Part shown: piece by piece, positions 8,795-18,840 of the stretch
How the letters are laid out: each line of letters begins with the position of its first letter
Numbering within the stretch: the first letter of the stretch is position 1
NCBI GenBank assembly: GCA_017307735.1
Contig: JAFKGR010000006.1
Location: forward strand, 62,001-126,000
Length of the DNA stretch: 64,000 bases
Direction of reading: 5' to 3'
Source of the DNA: Chitinophagaceae bacterium
Lineage (GTDB): Bacteria > Bacteroidota > Bacteroidia > Chitinophagales > Chitinophagaceae
Notes under the pieces: model-generated
Seen by the model: the letters and a program-made list of their open reading frames with translations, nothing else
What the model was told of the DNA's origin: nothing
Databases searched by the model: none
Position numbers and translations under genes: made by a program

Positions 8795-10069
8795 CTATTC
8801 CCTCAACAGACTATTAATTATTGAATCAAACTCTTCTTTGAATTCATCATAATAAATCCCGGTCGCCGGACCATTAAATCCACTATGAACTTTTCTCACA
8901 AACCCGGATTTATCAATAAAAATAAGACTTGGGAACGCCTTGATTTCTACCGGTAACCCGGGAAATACTTTTTGAGTCAAGGCTGTGTCAGTAGCCGCTA
9001 CTCCCGAAAACACAACAGGATATTCAAAATCAAACCGATTCAAAAATGCGTTCATTGTCCGTTTGGATTCTGCGTAATTTTCTGTCCTCTCAAAATCAAC
9101 AGCAATTAATTCTACACCCCGCTGACGATTCTTTTTATAATAATCAATCAGGAAGGGAGTTTCATCATAACAGTTGGGGCACCATGAACCGAGCAACTGC
9201 AATATTACAACCTTGTCTTTGTACTTTGGGTCATTAAGAGATACCACTTTATCATTCCTCATATCTTTCAACTTGAAATTTAGTTTTACAGATCCCGGTT
9301 TGATATTATCGATATCGTAGGCTGCCGGTAAAATTTTATAAACCTCCCTGGCCGCTGCCCAGGCGGCTGATTCACTGTTAATCGAATACATCTTGCCATC
9401 GACCAAACTATCACCATCTGCAATGGCTGTGAACAGCAAGGCATGCCCGCCGTCGAACCCCGATAATTTTAAAGTATCTCCACTCATGACGCCATCGAGA
9501 AAACGATAATCTCCAGAGGGGGTAAGAAATGTGCCCTTCACACGGATCCCGTTTTGTTTGAACAACCCAATCGCGCTAAACCCTTGTTTTCCGTGCCCCA
9601 CCTTCGTTGCCCAACTTCCTGAAACATCAACCCTGGAGGGTTTATAAGATTCCATCCTGGAAGAATCGCCATAAATTGCCATAAAAGGCATTCGTTCCAA
9701 TCGTGTACCGTAATTTTTAGTCCAGATACCAGTCAGTTTATTTCCGTTAATATTCTTCAGAGCAAAATAAGAATCAAAAAAAGGCATCTGAATAAAAACA
9801 GAATCACCTTTCGTTTCAATCTTGTCAACACGCAAATGTTCTTCCGCATTGAAGATGTAAATTACGGTGCGGCTATCACTGTCGCTTACACTAAAATTGA
9901 AAACTACCTGCTGGCCATCCGCACGTTGCAACTCACCTCTCCAAATACCATCTTTCAAAACAGACTGTGCATTTGAATATCCAGACACAAACAACAAGAC
10001 TCCGAAAAGCCCGATTGTTTTAAACAAAGCCTTAATTAAATATTTTCCATTAACTATCATATTCAGCAT
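8795..10069 (-). CDS. TlpA-family thioredoxin-like protein with N-terminal beta domain
   Basis: The 424-residue protein has a signal peptide (FKTIGLFGVLLFVSGYSNAQ) and is expected in the periplasm. Residues about 35-260 form a beta-rich region of unknown function. Residues about 270-424 are a TlpA/ResA-like thioredoxin domain with the redox motif SWCPNCYDE and the cis-Pro region EIKAFPSLIFIDKSG. It is likely a thiol-disulfide reductase. It starts 6 bp after the susD stop, so it is the third gene of the susC-susD operon; TlpA-like genes often accompany such pairs. An alternative ATG lies three codons inside the start used here. Confidence 0.85.
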   Translation of the reverse strand: MLNMIVNGKYLIKALFKTIGLFGVLLFVSGYSNAQSVLKDGIWRGELQRADGQQVVFNFSVSDSDSRTVIYIFNAEEHLRVDKIETKGDSVFIQMPFFDSYFALKNINGNKLTGIWTKNYGTRLERMPFMAIYGDSSRMESYKPSRVDVSGSWATKVGHGKQGFSAIGLFKQNGIRVKGTFLTPSGDYRFLDGVMSGDTLKLSGFDGGHALLFTAIADGDSLVDGKMYSINSESAAWAAAREVYKILPAAYDIDNIKPGSVKLNFKLKDMRNDKVVSLNDPKYKDKVVILQLLGSWCPNCYDETPFLIDYYKKNRQRGVELIAVDFERTENYAESKRTMNAFLNRFDFEYPVVFSGVAATDTALTQKVFPGLPVEIKAFPSLIFIDKSGFVRKVHSGFNGPATGIYYDEFKEEFDSIINSLLRE

Positions 10070-10075
10070 AATTTT

Positions 10076-11527
10076 TTAATTCACATCAAACCATAAACGC
10101 GTTGTCAATAAATCAGCTCCCTGATCGGTTATAGCTTGTTTGTAATTGGTTCCATTCAAAGATTGTTCCGTACCCGGATAAATAAATCTCAACGGCATTT
10201 CCCCATTCAACACCCCATTCACGGCAGGTGCTAACTGAGGATAATCCAGCCTCCTCCATTCCGCAAATGCTTCCATTCCCTGACCAAACAAAGCAATCCA
10301 TTTCTGAACCCCAATCGACTTTTTGTAATTGGCCGGATCGTACTGTACCTCAGGTTGCGATAAATATACATCAATATCGTTTTGACGGATTCCATACTGT
10401 TGCAATGAAGCATTAATTGCAGCTTTATACAACAACGCAGGATCTTCATTTGTAAATCCCCGTGCGGCCGCTTCCGCACGATCAAATAAAACCTCAGCAT
10501 AGCTGATGATCACGGCTGGCGCATGTGTGGCGAGGAAAAAACTTCCGGGCCGGGAAGTCCTGGATAAACCAAGCGCACTTGCATCACCGACCAAAAGCCC
10601 ATTGGGAATTCCGACATAGGTTTGAGGAGTAGGATCCTGGGTGGGCGCTGCAAAAACCGGTAAGCGGGGATCATTAAGTTGGGCCAATTGATCAACTATG
10701 GATCTGCTGATGCGATAATCATCTCGTGTCAGAAATAATTCAAAAAGCGGGTTGTCGTTTGGCGGATCAGAATAAACTAATTGGGCAATTTCATTATTAC
10801 TATTAATATAGTTTCCACCGGTTTTATTGATGGCCTGAATAATTTGTCTGGCCCTATCCGGTTCGCGATCTGAAATCCTGAGAGCGATTCTTAATTGTAA
10901 TGAATTATCAAATTTCTTCCACGAAGAAATATTACCTCCGTAAATGATATCGCCATCAACAGAACTTCCACTGGGATCAAGCAAATCCTGAGCAGAATCC
11001 AAATCATTGAGGATACCTTCATAGACTTCCTTCTGGCTGTCATATTTGGGAGTGACGTTGTTCCGTATCTGAATTGACTGAGAATAAGGCACATCTCCAA
11101 AAGCATCTGTCAACAGGCAAAATTCCCATGAACGCAATACCAGTGCAATTCCCTTGTAATTAGGTTGATCTTGTTGTTCAGCCAAATCAATCATCTTATC
11201 CAGATTAACAATGCTGCCGGAATAAAGACTTGTCCACAAACCCTGAAACCCATCGTTGGCAAAGATGTAACGATCATTATCCGTGTATTGAATCGATGCC
11301 CAATATTGCACGAATAAATCAGAAGGATTACCTGTGGCATCGGCAGCTCCCACATTCCAGTAGGCATCTGAAGCCGTTTTAATACTTCCGGTCAGCAGAT
11401 AGGCCAGTTGCGGTTGTTCAACGGCATTCGGATTGATGTTGATCTTCTCCAGGTCCTTTTTGCAGGAAGTAAAAATCAATAAAATAAAAATCCCTGCCAG
11501 CCGGTAATAATATTTTTGTAATGTCAT
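10076..11527 (-). CDS. SusD/RagB-family outer-membrane lipoprotein
   Basis: This is the surface substrate-binding lipoprotein partner of the SusC transporter. The start chosen is the ATG at 11527, giving MTLQKYYYRLAGIFILLIFTSC with a lipobox Cys. The frame remains open upstream into susC, but that extension would overlap susC and bury the signal peptide. The mature protein (about 483 residues in total) begins KKDLEKININPN and contains the DVPYSQSI segment typical of the SusD-like_2 group. The substrate cannot be read from sequence. The start codon lies 4 bp after the susC stop. Confidence 0.9.
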   Translation of the reverse strand: MTLQKYYYRLAGIFILLIFTSCKKDLEKININPNAVEQPQLAYLLTGSIKTASDAYWNVGAADATGNPSDLFVQYWASIQYTDNDRYIFANDGFQGLWTSLYSGSIVNLDKMIDLAEQQDQPNYKGIALVLRSWEFCLLTDAFGDVPYSQSIQIRNNVTPKYDSQKEVYEGILNDLDSAQDLLDPSGSSVDGDIIYGGNISSWKKFDNSLQLRIALRISDREPDRARQIIQAINKTGGNYINSNNEIAQLVYSDPPNDNPLFELFLTRDDYRISRSIVDQLAQLNDPRLPVFAAPTQDPTPQTYVGIPNGLLVGDASALGLSRTSRPGSFFLATHAPAVIISYAEVLFDRAEAAARGFTNEDPALLYKAAINASLQQYGIRQNDIDVYLSQPEVQYDPANYKKSIGVQKWIALFGQGMEAFAEWRRLDYPQLAPAVNGVLNGEMPLRFIYPGTEQSLNGTNYKQAITDQGADLLTTRLWFDVN

Positions 11528-11531
11528 GACT

Positions 11532-14500
11532 TTAAAATTTAAGATTAATGTTGATACCATAACTGCGAACAGTTGGCAATGAAAGGTCTTCAAGTCCCTG
11601 GGCATTTCCAGTATTGAAGGCTGTTTCAGGATCAATATTTGGAACATGTTTACTAATGATCCAGAGATTTCTTCCAACCAGTGAAATACTTGCATTTTGA
11701 AAATGGATAGAATGAGCAAACGATGCAGGAAGTGTGTAACCAATTACCACTTCACGTAACTTAACGTATGAAGCGCTATAAACAAAAGCCTCATCCACGT
11801 TTGTCAAAGCCTTATAATACCCCTGTGCGGGGATGATAATATTATTTTGTTTTCCATCAGAAAGGATGCCCTTGTAAATCATTCCATCATCATGGACTGT
11901 CGAACCATCGGGAGCCGAGGTTGAGCCTGACGGTAAGGGAATCGCCTGCAGGCTATTGTCGTTGCCCGGATAATAATAAAGTAATCCGCCGTTTGCAGCA
12001 TCGCGGCCGGGCAAAGTAGAAGCCAGTACTCCGGTATAGGTGGCTGTGCTATTTGTGCCGGAATAAATGGAACCACCAACATGGGCATCAACCAAAAAAC
12101 TCAGGTTAAAATGTTTATAGGTAAAATCATTGTTGATGCTACCGATCCACTTTGGTGTATATTTTCCAAGATATTTTTTATTTGGATCCACAATGGGTAA
12201 TCCGTTCTGATCCACCAGGATATCCCCTTTATCATTCCTTTCAAATGCAGTCCCGAAAAGTGTTCCGTAAGGTTGGTCAATTGCAGCCAAAACCTGAATG
12301 GTTCCATCTGATCCCAAAACGTAACTCCGCAAATTGCCTTCTTTATCCAGATTAATCACTCTGCTCCTGTTTGATGAATAGTTGATCATGGCATTCCATT
12401 TAAAGTTGTGGGTCTGCACAGGAACTACATCCAATTCAACCTCCACACCTTTGTTGTTGATCCTTCCGCCATTGATCAGTTTCTGATTAAAACCTGTGGT
12501 CGGGCTTACATCCACTGCAATAATCTGATTATAACTGTTCATATTATACAGACTAACATCAATGTGCAAACGGTTATTAAAAAATCCTGCCTCAACACCG
12601 GCTTCTGAAGATGTGGTCTGCTCCGGTTTTAAGTCGGGGTTTAAATCAATTGCATTGCTATGCAACTGTGGAAAGTTTCCAAAAGGCGTAGTAAAATAGT
12701 AGGTATTAATCAATTGATAAGCAGTTGTACCGCTTCCGACTTTTGACCAGCCGCCACGCAGCTTGATGAAGTTTATTTTATCGCTGCTGATATTTAATGC
12801 CTGACTCAAAATAAAACTTCCGCTTACAGAAGGATAGAAATAAGATTGTGCGGATACCGGCAGCGTGGATGACCAATCGTTGCGCGCTGTGAGGTTTAAG
12901 TAGGCCAGGCTTTTATATCCTATCTGAGCTGACGAAAACAAGCTGAGCGTTTTCAGTTTTGTAGCATAATTATTTGAAACCAGAGCTACACGCGAATTGT
13001 CGAGTGTATAAACTCCGGCAACTGCCAATTGAGGCGCACGCTGATCATTGTTTCTCGTACTATTTACCCGAATATTTCCCCCTCCCATCAAATCCAGGCT
13101 GGAACCATTTCCAATTGCTTTATTCAGCTCAATTCTGCCTTCGGTGTTATTTTCATTAACGATATAAGTATCTTCTCCATAAGATCCATAGGGAACTCCT
13201 TTGGTACCAAAAGCAACTTTCATCATTCTTCGATCTGTATAATTATCGTTGCCTGTTCTGAACGTTGCCGTCAAATCTTTTAATATCTGATACTTCAGGT
13301 CGACACTCCCGATCAAACGGTCACGATGTTGCGCAACGGTATTATTGTAGGCAATAAAATACCGGTTGCTGTAATACAGATTATTCCAGTTTGTCGGATT
13401 TCCTTCCCGATAGAATTGGTAGAGTTTGTTCATATCCACTTGTCGGCCAAACCACGCAAACTGAAGCATGGTGCTGGTTTCACGCAATCCGCTTCCGCCC
13501 GGAAGATTCGGAGAATTTCTCTTGATATAATTAGCCATCACATCCAGAGATAATTTAGAAGAAAGTTTATAACCGGTATTTAATGTAAAAGAATTTGTTT
13601 GCTGAGAGGTATTCGGTAAAATTCCACGCTGATACATATTATTATAAGAAAAACGAAAATGATATTTATCTCCCGACCCGGAAACAGCAACCCCGTTATT
13701 CAAAATATATCCGGTTTGGAAAAAATCTTTGACATTGTCCGGATGTGGTATAAAGGGAACAGCTTTGCCGTCAGAAAAAAATTGAGGGATTAATTGTCCG
13801 TCCATTTTCGGACCCCAGCTTTCATCCACAGCATCATTGATGCCACCACCTTTTCCATCGACATAAGAAAACTGTCCGTTGGCGCCCTGCCCGAAAACAT
13901 TTTGATATGTGGGTAAAATCAAAAAATGAGAAAGCATTACACCGGTATTAACTGAAACTCCCAGCCCTTTTACATTTTTTCCGCTTTTGGTTTGGATAAG
14001 AATAACACCCGCTGCAGCGCGCGACCCATAGAGGGCAGCGGCATTCGGCCCTTTCAAAACTGAAACGGAAGCAATGTCTTCAGAATTGAGGTCGGCAATG
14101 GCGTTCGAAAAATCCCGCGACGCTTCAGGATCCCGGCGACCTGCTGATCCGCCCATAAATTGTGTGTTGTCAACCGGAACGCCATCAATCACAAAAAGAG
14201 GTTGATTGTTTCCTGAAATGGAAGTTTCACCGCGGATAACAATTCTTGCCGAACCCATATCGCCTTGCGAATTGGTAATATTTACTCCGGCAATTTTTCC
14301 GGTCAAACTATTAACTAAGTTTGGCTCTCTCGCTTCATTGATATCTTCAGATTTCACGGCCTGCACGGAATAACCCAATGATCTTTTTTCTTTTGAGATA
14401 TCCAATGCTGTGATCACTAACTCATCGAGCGCTACAGCGCTTCTTTGCAGATGAATTACCAGATTTTGATTATCGCCCGTGACTTTAGTTTCAAATGGTG

Positions 14501-14744
14501 AATAACCTAACGAAGAAAATCTGAGTATCTGATTTTTTACGGCCTGGACAGTGAACTTTCCATTCACATCTGTCGTTGTACCAAATTGCGTTCCCTTGAT
14601 TTCAACGCTTACTCCTGCAATGGGCGAACCATCTGTCTGGCTTTCCACAATTCCCGTTATTTTTTCAGATTGTGAAAAACCTGTCTGCACAAAAAACATA
14701 AGCATCAGCAAAGTGAAAACTTTACGTATATGTATAACTGTCAT
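11532..14744 (-). CDS. SusC/RagA-family TonB-linked outer-membrane transporter
   Basis: The 1070-residue protein has a signal peptide ending VQTGFSQ, a carboxypeptidase-like beta-sandwich (residues about 28-110, with GTTTDVNGKF), a plug domain with VIDGVPVDN and VSVLKGPNAAALYGSRAAAG, and a large C-terminal barrel ending in an aromatic-rich strand (GININLKF). It imports a ligand handed over by SusD using TonB energy. There is no ECF sigma/anti-sigma pair and no glycoside hydrolase next to it, so the substrate is unknown; the TlpA-like third gene suggests a peptide- or metal-linked role at least as much as a sugar. Confidence 0.93.
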   Translation of the reverse strand: MTVIHIRKVFTLLMLMFFVQTGFSQSEKITGIVESQTDGSPIAGVSVEIKGTQFGTTTDVNGKFTVQAVKNQILRFSSLGYSPFETKVTGDNQNLVIHLQRSAVALDELVITALDISKEKRSLGYSVQAVKSEDINEAREPNLVNSLTGKIAGVNITNSQGDMGSARIVIRGETSISGNNQPLFVIDGVPVDNTQFMGGSAGRRDPEASRDFSNAIADLNSEDIASVSVLKGPNAAALYGSRAAAGVILIQTKSGKNVKGLGVSVNTGVMLSHFLILPTYQNVFGQGANGQFSYVDGKGGGINDAVDESWGPKMDGQLIPQFFSDGKAVPFIPHPDNVKDFFQTGYILNNGVAVSGSGDKYHFRFSYNNMYQRGILPNTSQQTNSFTLNTGYKLSSKLSLDVMANYIKRNSPNLPGGSGLRETSTMLQFAWFGRQVDMNKLYQFYREGNPTNWNNLYYSNRYFIAYNNTVAQHRDRLIGSVDLKYQILKDLTATFRTGNDNYTDRRMMKVAFGTKGVPYGSYGEDTYIVNENNTEGRIELNKAIGNGSSLDLMGGGNIRVNSTRNNDQRAPQLAVAGVYTLDNSRVALVSNNYATKLKTLSLFSSAQIGYKSLAYLNLTARNDWSSTLPVSAQSYFYPSVSGSFILSQALNISSDKINFIKLRGGWSKVGSGTTAYQLINTYYFTTPFGNFPQLHSNAIDLNPDLKPEQTTSSEAGVEAGFFNNRLHIDVSLYNMNSYNQIIAVDVSPTTGFNQKLINGGRINNKGVEVELDVVPVQTHNFKWNAMINYSSNRSRVINLDKEGNLRSYVLGSDGTIQVLAAIDQPYGTLFGTAFERNDKGDILVDQNGLPIVDPNKKYLGKYTPKWIGSINNDFTYKHFNLSFLVDAHVGGSIYSGTNSTATYTGVLASTLPGRDAANGGLLYYYPGNDNSLQAIPLPSGSTSAPDGSTVHDDGMIYKGILSDGKQNNIIIPAQGYYKALTNVDEAFVYSASYVKLREVVIGYTLPASFAHSIHFQNASISLVGRNLWIISKHVPNIDPETAFNTGNAQGLEDLSLPTVRSYGININLKF

Positions 14745-15524
14745 TTTTAAACTTTTTGATTAGAATTATTTTTATTATTCCGGTCAGGCTATCCACACAC
14801 CAGCGTTTAAACGTCGATGGTGGTAACCTGTCGGTTTAGAATTTTTCGGTAAAAGAGGCTCGTCGTCCGAAGATCAGGGCGCGCAGCCGGTGAATAGTAG
14901 TTATGGGCGGGGCACCCTACAACAAGGTTCGAAGGAACTGAAACAGCAACGTTTCAACTGGATGGAGATATTTTTTTTGACTACCGTTTTGACGGAATTA
15001 ATACTTGTGGCAGATAATTGTAAAATGAATGATTTCATTTTTTATGTTCAATTTGATAACTCCCGTTTTTTAGAGTTATCGATTATTATTTTTTAAAGCT
15101 GAATAAAGTGCTGATCGATTTGAGATCAACATGGGGTTGATAAATAATTATTGGCGTGGAACGCCACAACACATTTTGCACCAACAAAGAGTGCATTTCT
15201 CAATATTCAAAACAAAGCAAGCAGCAGAAACCAGATAATGTTTCTGATCACATTTCCTGTTGTTTGATATGTCTGATGTTGTGCGCACTTTCGTCTTTTA
15301 AAACAGGGCAAAATTAAATCAAAAACTTATTCCGCCAAACAGGAAATAAAAAAAAGTCCTGAATACAAAAGTCAGACGGCGATAAAACTCTGAGAAAATT
15401 CGTCGCAAAAGGCTCCCACCATTGCTTTTTAAAATATTTTCGGATTTAATAATTTAGTCAAATAGTCAAAGAAAAAATTAACAGCGAACATCGTGACGTT
15501 AAATATTTCCTGAAAACATATTCT
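14745..15524 (-). other. Gene-free region upstream of susC, with a GC-rich structured block
   Basis: No gene was found in this 780-bp stretch. Bases about 14790-14960 stand out: roughly 52% GC over 14821-14940, against AT-rich flanks, with several short stems. The palindrome CGTTTAAACG (14804-14813) lies between CACCA and TGGTG arms. GGCT/AGCC arms near 14858-14888 enclose GTCC/GGGC. GTAG/CTAC arms enclose GGG/CCC near 14897-14920. It may be an untranslated leader of the susC operon with a folded RNA element, or the remnant of something inserted. No known riboswitch was recognised. Confidence 0.4.
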
Positions 15525-15911
15525 CTAATTAATCTTTTTGGGATTTAGGATCTTCAATCCTGATAGAATTTTAAAATCCGAATCATAAGTTATCAGTATA
15601 TAATCGTGAACCAAAGTGGTTGCCGCAATAATTGCATCAGGAGTTTTTATTTTTCTGCTCCGGCGTATTTTGATACAACGCAAAACTACTTCCTCAGATA
15701 GTGGAAGAATATTCGCTTCTTCGACAAATGACCTGACTATATTTTCTTTTCTCTTGTCAGAACTGATCCATGATAAGGCCTAAATCTGGGTTATGACAGA
15801 AATATTGGGTATCTGATCGAATACCTTTCCAATGAACAATAGACTTTTATCAGGCAGTTCTCCCGAAAAATAACTTGAAATGACATTATTGTCAATTAGA
15901 AATTGTTCCAT
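15525..15911 (-). pseudogene. PIN-domain (VapC-like) toxin broken by one in-frame stop
   Basis: Translation from the ATG at 15911 gives a PIN-domain ribonuclease of 128 codons: MEQFLIDNNVISSYF at the start, TPDAIIAATTLVHDY in the middle and ITYDSDFKIL near the end, carrying the expected acidic residues. Codon 44 (15780-15782) is TAG, in ISVITQI-stop-ALSW. At this place PIN proteins normally carry a catalytic Glu, and GAG to TAG is one base change. The rest of the frame is intact to the natural stop, so the loss looks recent. The start overlaps the end of the antitoxin gene by 16 bp. Confidence 0.85.
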
Positions 15912-16108
15912 TCATTCCTCATTTTTCGTGTATGAGCATTGAAACTTTGAGCATCTTTTTTAGAAAACATCCCTTTATACTTTTCAGAAAGTTTCATTTT
16001 CTTAATGCTTTTCTCCCTTACTATTTCTATCAGTTTCAAATCTTCCAGTTCAGCCAAAAGATTCATGGCTTTCTTATTGGTAATCCGGATTGTTACGGTA
16101 TTGTCCAT
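15896..16108 (-). CDS. Antitoxin partner of the PIN-domain toxin
   Basis: The 70-residue protein begins MDNTVTIRITNKKAMNLLAELEDL, a short beta-strand plus helix resembling small DNA-binding antitoxins, followed by a basic, helical C-terminus (HTRKMRNEWNNF) that would wrap around the toxin. The ATG at 16108 is preferred over the TTG two codons upstream. It overlaps the toxin reading frame by 16 bp, as is usual for VapBC-type pairs. The gene itself is intact although the toxin is broken. The specific antitoxin family is not recognised. Confidence 0.7.
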   Translation of the reverse strand: MDNTVTIRITNKKAMNLLAELEDLKLIEIVREKSIKKMKLSEKYKGMFSKKDAQSFNAHTRKMRNEWNNF

Positions 16109-16261
16109 AGTCAATAGTTTAAAGAGAAGACTCTGTCCAAAATCATCATGAATTTAATATAATTAAATCCACTGGCAAACTGTACTTTTATGAATGATCC
16201 AAATCTTTTTATGATAAATGGCTTAACATCATATTCCAATTTCAAACAAATAAAAATTCTG

Positions 16262-18562
16262 TTACAACTCACTCAGCACAACATCCAAATTCTCCGCCAT
16301 ATCTCTCGCATTTTCTTTACTGAAAACAATAGGAGGTTTAATTTTTAAAACATTGTGAAGCGGCCCGTCGGTACTCAAAAGAAAACCGCGGTCTTTCATC
16401 TTTTCAATGATCTCATCAATTTCCGGAACTAAAGGTTCTTTTGTTTTCCTGTCACGCACCATTTCAGCACCGATAAATAATCCATGTCCGCGTACATCGC
16501 TGATGACGGGATATTTTTTCATTAATGCTCTCAGTAAATCCATCAGATAGTTCCCGGTTTCCAAAGCATTCTGCTGAAGTTTCTCTTCCCTGATTACATT
16601 CAACACTGTCAATCCGGTCATCATAGAAACCGGATTTCCACCATACGTATTGAAATATTCCAACCCATTGTTGAAAGCATTTGCAATTTCTTCTGTCACC
16701 ACCACTGCTGCAAGAGGATGGGCATCGCCAATAGGTTTGCCCATCACTACAATATCCGGTTCCACACCCTGTAATTCAAATCCCCAAAACTTTTCTCCTA
16801 CTCTCCCAAAACCAACCTGCACTTCATCTGCAATACAAATACCTCCGAAATCCCGAACATATTTATAAACATTTTTCAGGTAATTTTCAGGAAGAGGAAT
16901 TTGCCCGCCCACTCCCAGCAAAGTCTCACAAATAAAAGCAGCCGCAGGGGTATTCTTACCTTTTAATTCCTTTAAAATTTCCAATACAGATTCCGAATAT
17001 TTTTCACCGGCATTGTAATCACCATACTGAAATCTTCCGCGGTAGAGATCGGGTGAAAGAGCTTTGTGGATATAAGGTTTCTGACCACTCCCGCCTTTAC
17101 TGTCAAATTTGTAAGGGCTCATTTCAATGGCCAAAGTGGATGTGCCATGATACGCGTGGTCTAATACGATGATATCATTTCTTTGTGTAAAATGCCGCGC
17201 CATACGAATGGCAAGATCATTGGCTTCACTTCCGGAGTTCACGAAATAACAAACCCTGAGTTTTGATGGAAGCTTTGCTGTCAATGCTTTTGCATAATCG
17301 ATGATAATATCACTGAGATAACGCGTGTTTGTATTCAGCGTAGCAATTTGCTTTTGCATAGCCCGTACAACAGTTGGGTGGCAATGGCCAACATGGCTCA
17401 CATTGTTTACACAATCCACATAAGTATTTCCTTTATCATCGTATAAATATTGCAAAGCCCCTCTGACAATCTTCAAATGACTTTTATAACTTATGCTCAG
17501 ATTTCGGCCAATGTATTTTTCCCTATCCTCTAACAGTGATGTATAATTGTTTTTTAAATTAATTATCTCATCAAAATCACAAGCTGTCCTGAAAGTATCT
17601 GCAGCTTTCAGCGGATTTATCCGGATCCATTTTTCAAGTAATTCCCAGGCCATTTCTTCTGAAAGAAACTGATGCTCGTTCTGGCTTCCAAGGAAGGTAT
17701 TGTAGGCAGATTGTGTAACACTGATGCACAAACGTGCAGCAATCAGGTAATATAAAATATCTGTCTCTTCAGATTTTAATGGATATGTATGGTGATAACC
17801 TTTGATCAACCGGCTGATGAACGGCAGAGGATTGTCAACATACATGGCAGTATAGGTACATGCCACTGCTACATTATTGATAAGCGCAGAATAAACGGAA
17901 TCACCAAAATCTATAAGACCTGTAATTTCATTTCCACTTATCAAAACATTATAGTCATGTGCATCGTTTTGAATGCAGGCGTGCCTCAGTGAATGTAAAT
18001 GAGGCTGAACCTCAGTTTGAAACTGGAGTAAAAAATAATCTGCCAATCGTCTTTTAGCCGGATCCGTTATGTACTTCAATTTATAAATAGCATCAGCGGC
18101 ATTACTGATATCCCAGACTAAATCACGATGCAATCCACTATCTGAAAATCCTTCCAGGCTCTTGTCCATTTTTCCAAGAAATCTTCCAAGGTTTTCAAAG
18201 AGTTCTTCAGAAAAGTTTTTTGACTGGTACCAGAAAGTTCCTTCCAGAAAAGAAAGAATGCGGATATAATAACTTTTGCTATTCTTCGCCATTGTTGTGA
18301 TGAAATCTCCTTCTATATTTGGAATGATTTTTTGAAATTTATTTTCCAGCGGCGTTTTTGAAAGATGATTCAGCATGTGAACCTGGGCATTGACCGACTC
18401 TCTGCCCTGTTCATCTGTTCCGGCTTTTAAAATAAACTTTTTGACTGTTGAATCATGAAGAAGAAAATTGTCTTCATCATATCCATTTAAGGACAGTACT
18501 TCAACATCTAAGTTGTAATACGTTTTTACGATTTCCTGAATCTCTTTTTCTGAGAAAGTCAT
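16262..18562 (-). CDS. APH-type kinase fused to class-III aminotransferase-fold (phospho-lyase-like) enzyme
   Basis: The 766-residue protein joins two enzymes. Residues about 1-320 are an aminoglycoside-phosphotransferase-fold kinase with the catalytic loop NDAHDYN (His202, Asp203, Asn205) and the metal motif IDFGD just after it. Residues about 335-766 are a PLP class-III aminotransferase-fold domain with [22 protein letters not shown] and the PLP lysine in GKPIGDAHP (Lys609). The nearest known relatives of this pairing are hydroxylysine kinase (HYKK) and the phospho-lyases ETNPPL/PHYKPL, separate proteins in animals. A likely role is phosphorylation of an amino alcohol and elimination of phosphate and ammonia; the substrate is inferred only. 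It is transcribed alone. Confidence 0.8.
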   Translation of the reverse strand: MTFSEKEIQEIVKTYYNLDVEVLSLNGYDEDNFLLHDSTVKKFILKAGTDEQGRESVNAQVHMLNHLSKTPLENKFQKIIPNIEGDFITTMAKNSKSYYIRILSFLEGTFWYQSKNFSEELFENLGRFLGKMDKSLEGFSDSGLHRDLVWDISNAADAIYKLKYITDPAKRRLADYFLLQFQTEVQPHLHSLRHACIQNDAHDYNVLISGNEITGLIDFGDSVYSALINNVAVACTYTAMYVDNPLPFISRLIKGYHHTYPLKSEETDILYYLIAARLCISVTQSAYNTFLGSQNEHQFLSEEMAWELLEKWIRINPLKAADTFRTACDFDEIINLKNNYTSLLEDREKYIGRNLSISYKSHLKIVRGALQYLYDDKGNTYVDCVNNVSHVGHCHPTVVRAMQKQIATLNTNTRYLSDIIIDYAKALTAKLPSKLRVCYFVNSGSEANDLAIRMARHFTQRNDIIVLDHAYHGTSTLAIEMSPYKFDSKGGSGQKPYIHKALSPDLYRGRFQYGDYNAGEKYSESVLEILKELKGKNTPAAAFICETLLGVGGQIPLPENYLKNVYKYVRDFGGICIADEVQVGFGRVGEKFWGFELQGVEPDIVVMGKPIGDAHPLAAVVVTEEIANAFNNGLEYFNTYGGNPVSMMTGLTVLNVIREEKLQQNALETGNYLMDLLRALMKKYPVISDVRGHGLFIGAEMVRDRKTKEPLVPEIDEIIEKMKDRGFLLSTDGPLHNVLKIKPPIVFSKENARDMAENLDVVLSEL

Positions 18563-18786
18563 TGTATTGTGGAATTATTGTTTGGCAAAAATATTGTTGT
18601 TCTTCTTTTTGTATGTTTCAACAGGCGAAAGTTTACACACAAATATGGAACTCTTGAAACTACCTCTGCGAAATCTATTTTATCACGAGACCAGAACACC
18701 ATTGAACATGCAAACGCAGTAAATTCCGGATGCTAAATATCCTGAATTAACACGAATAGCATTCAAAGTAAACTATTCTGAATGCA

Positions 18787-18817
18787 CAAAAAAAGCCGTC
18801 CCAAAACTGAAACGGCT
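18787..18817 (-). terminator. Rho-independent terminator of atpA
   Basis: On the minus strand AGCCGT (18817-18812) pairs with ACGGCT (18799-18794) around a 12-nt loop and is followed by a run of seven T residues. It begins 24 bp after the atpA stop, so the atpA transcript ends here and does not run on to an atpG gene. Confidence 0.85.
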
Positions 18818-18840
18818 GATCAAAATATCAAAACTATTTT

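Noticed and set aside
10076..11743. A SusD start at 11743 giving 555 residues
   Set aside because: It overlaps the susC coding region by 212 bp and hides the lipoprotein signal. The ATG at 11527 is followed directly by a signal peptide and lipobox.
14881..14940. A tRNA T-loop-like GGTTCGAA and thiamine-riboswitch-like words on the minus strand
   Set aside because: No cloverleaf can be drawn around GGTTCGAA. The thiamine element lacks CTGAGA and the rest of its conserved core, so the resemblance is chance.
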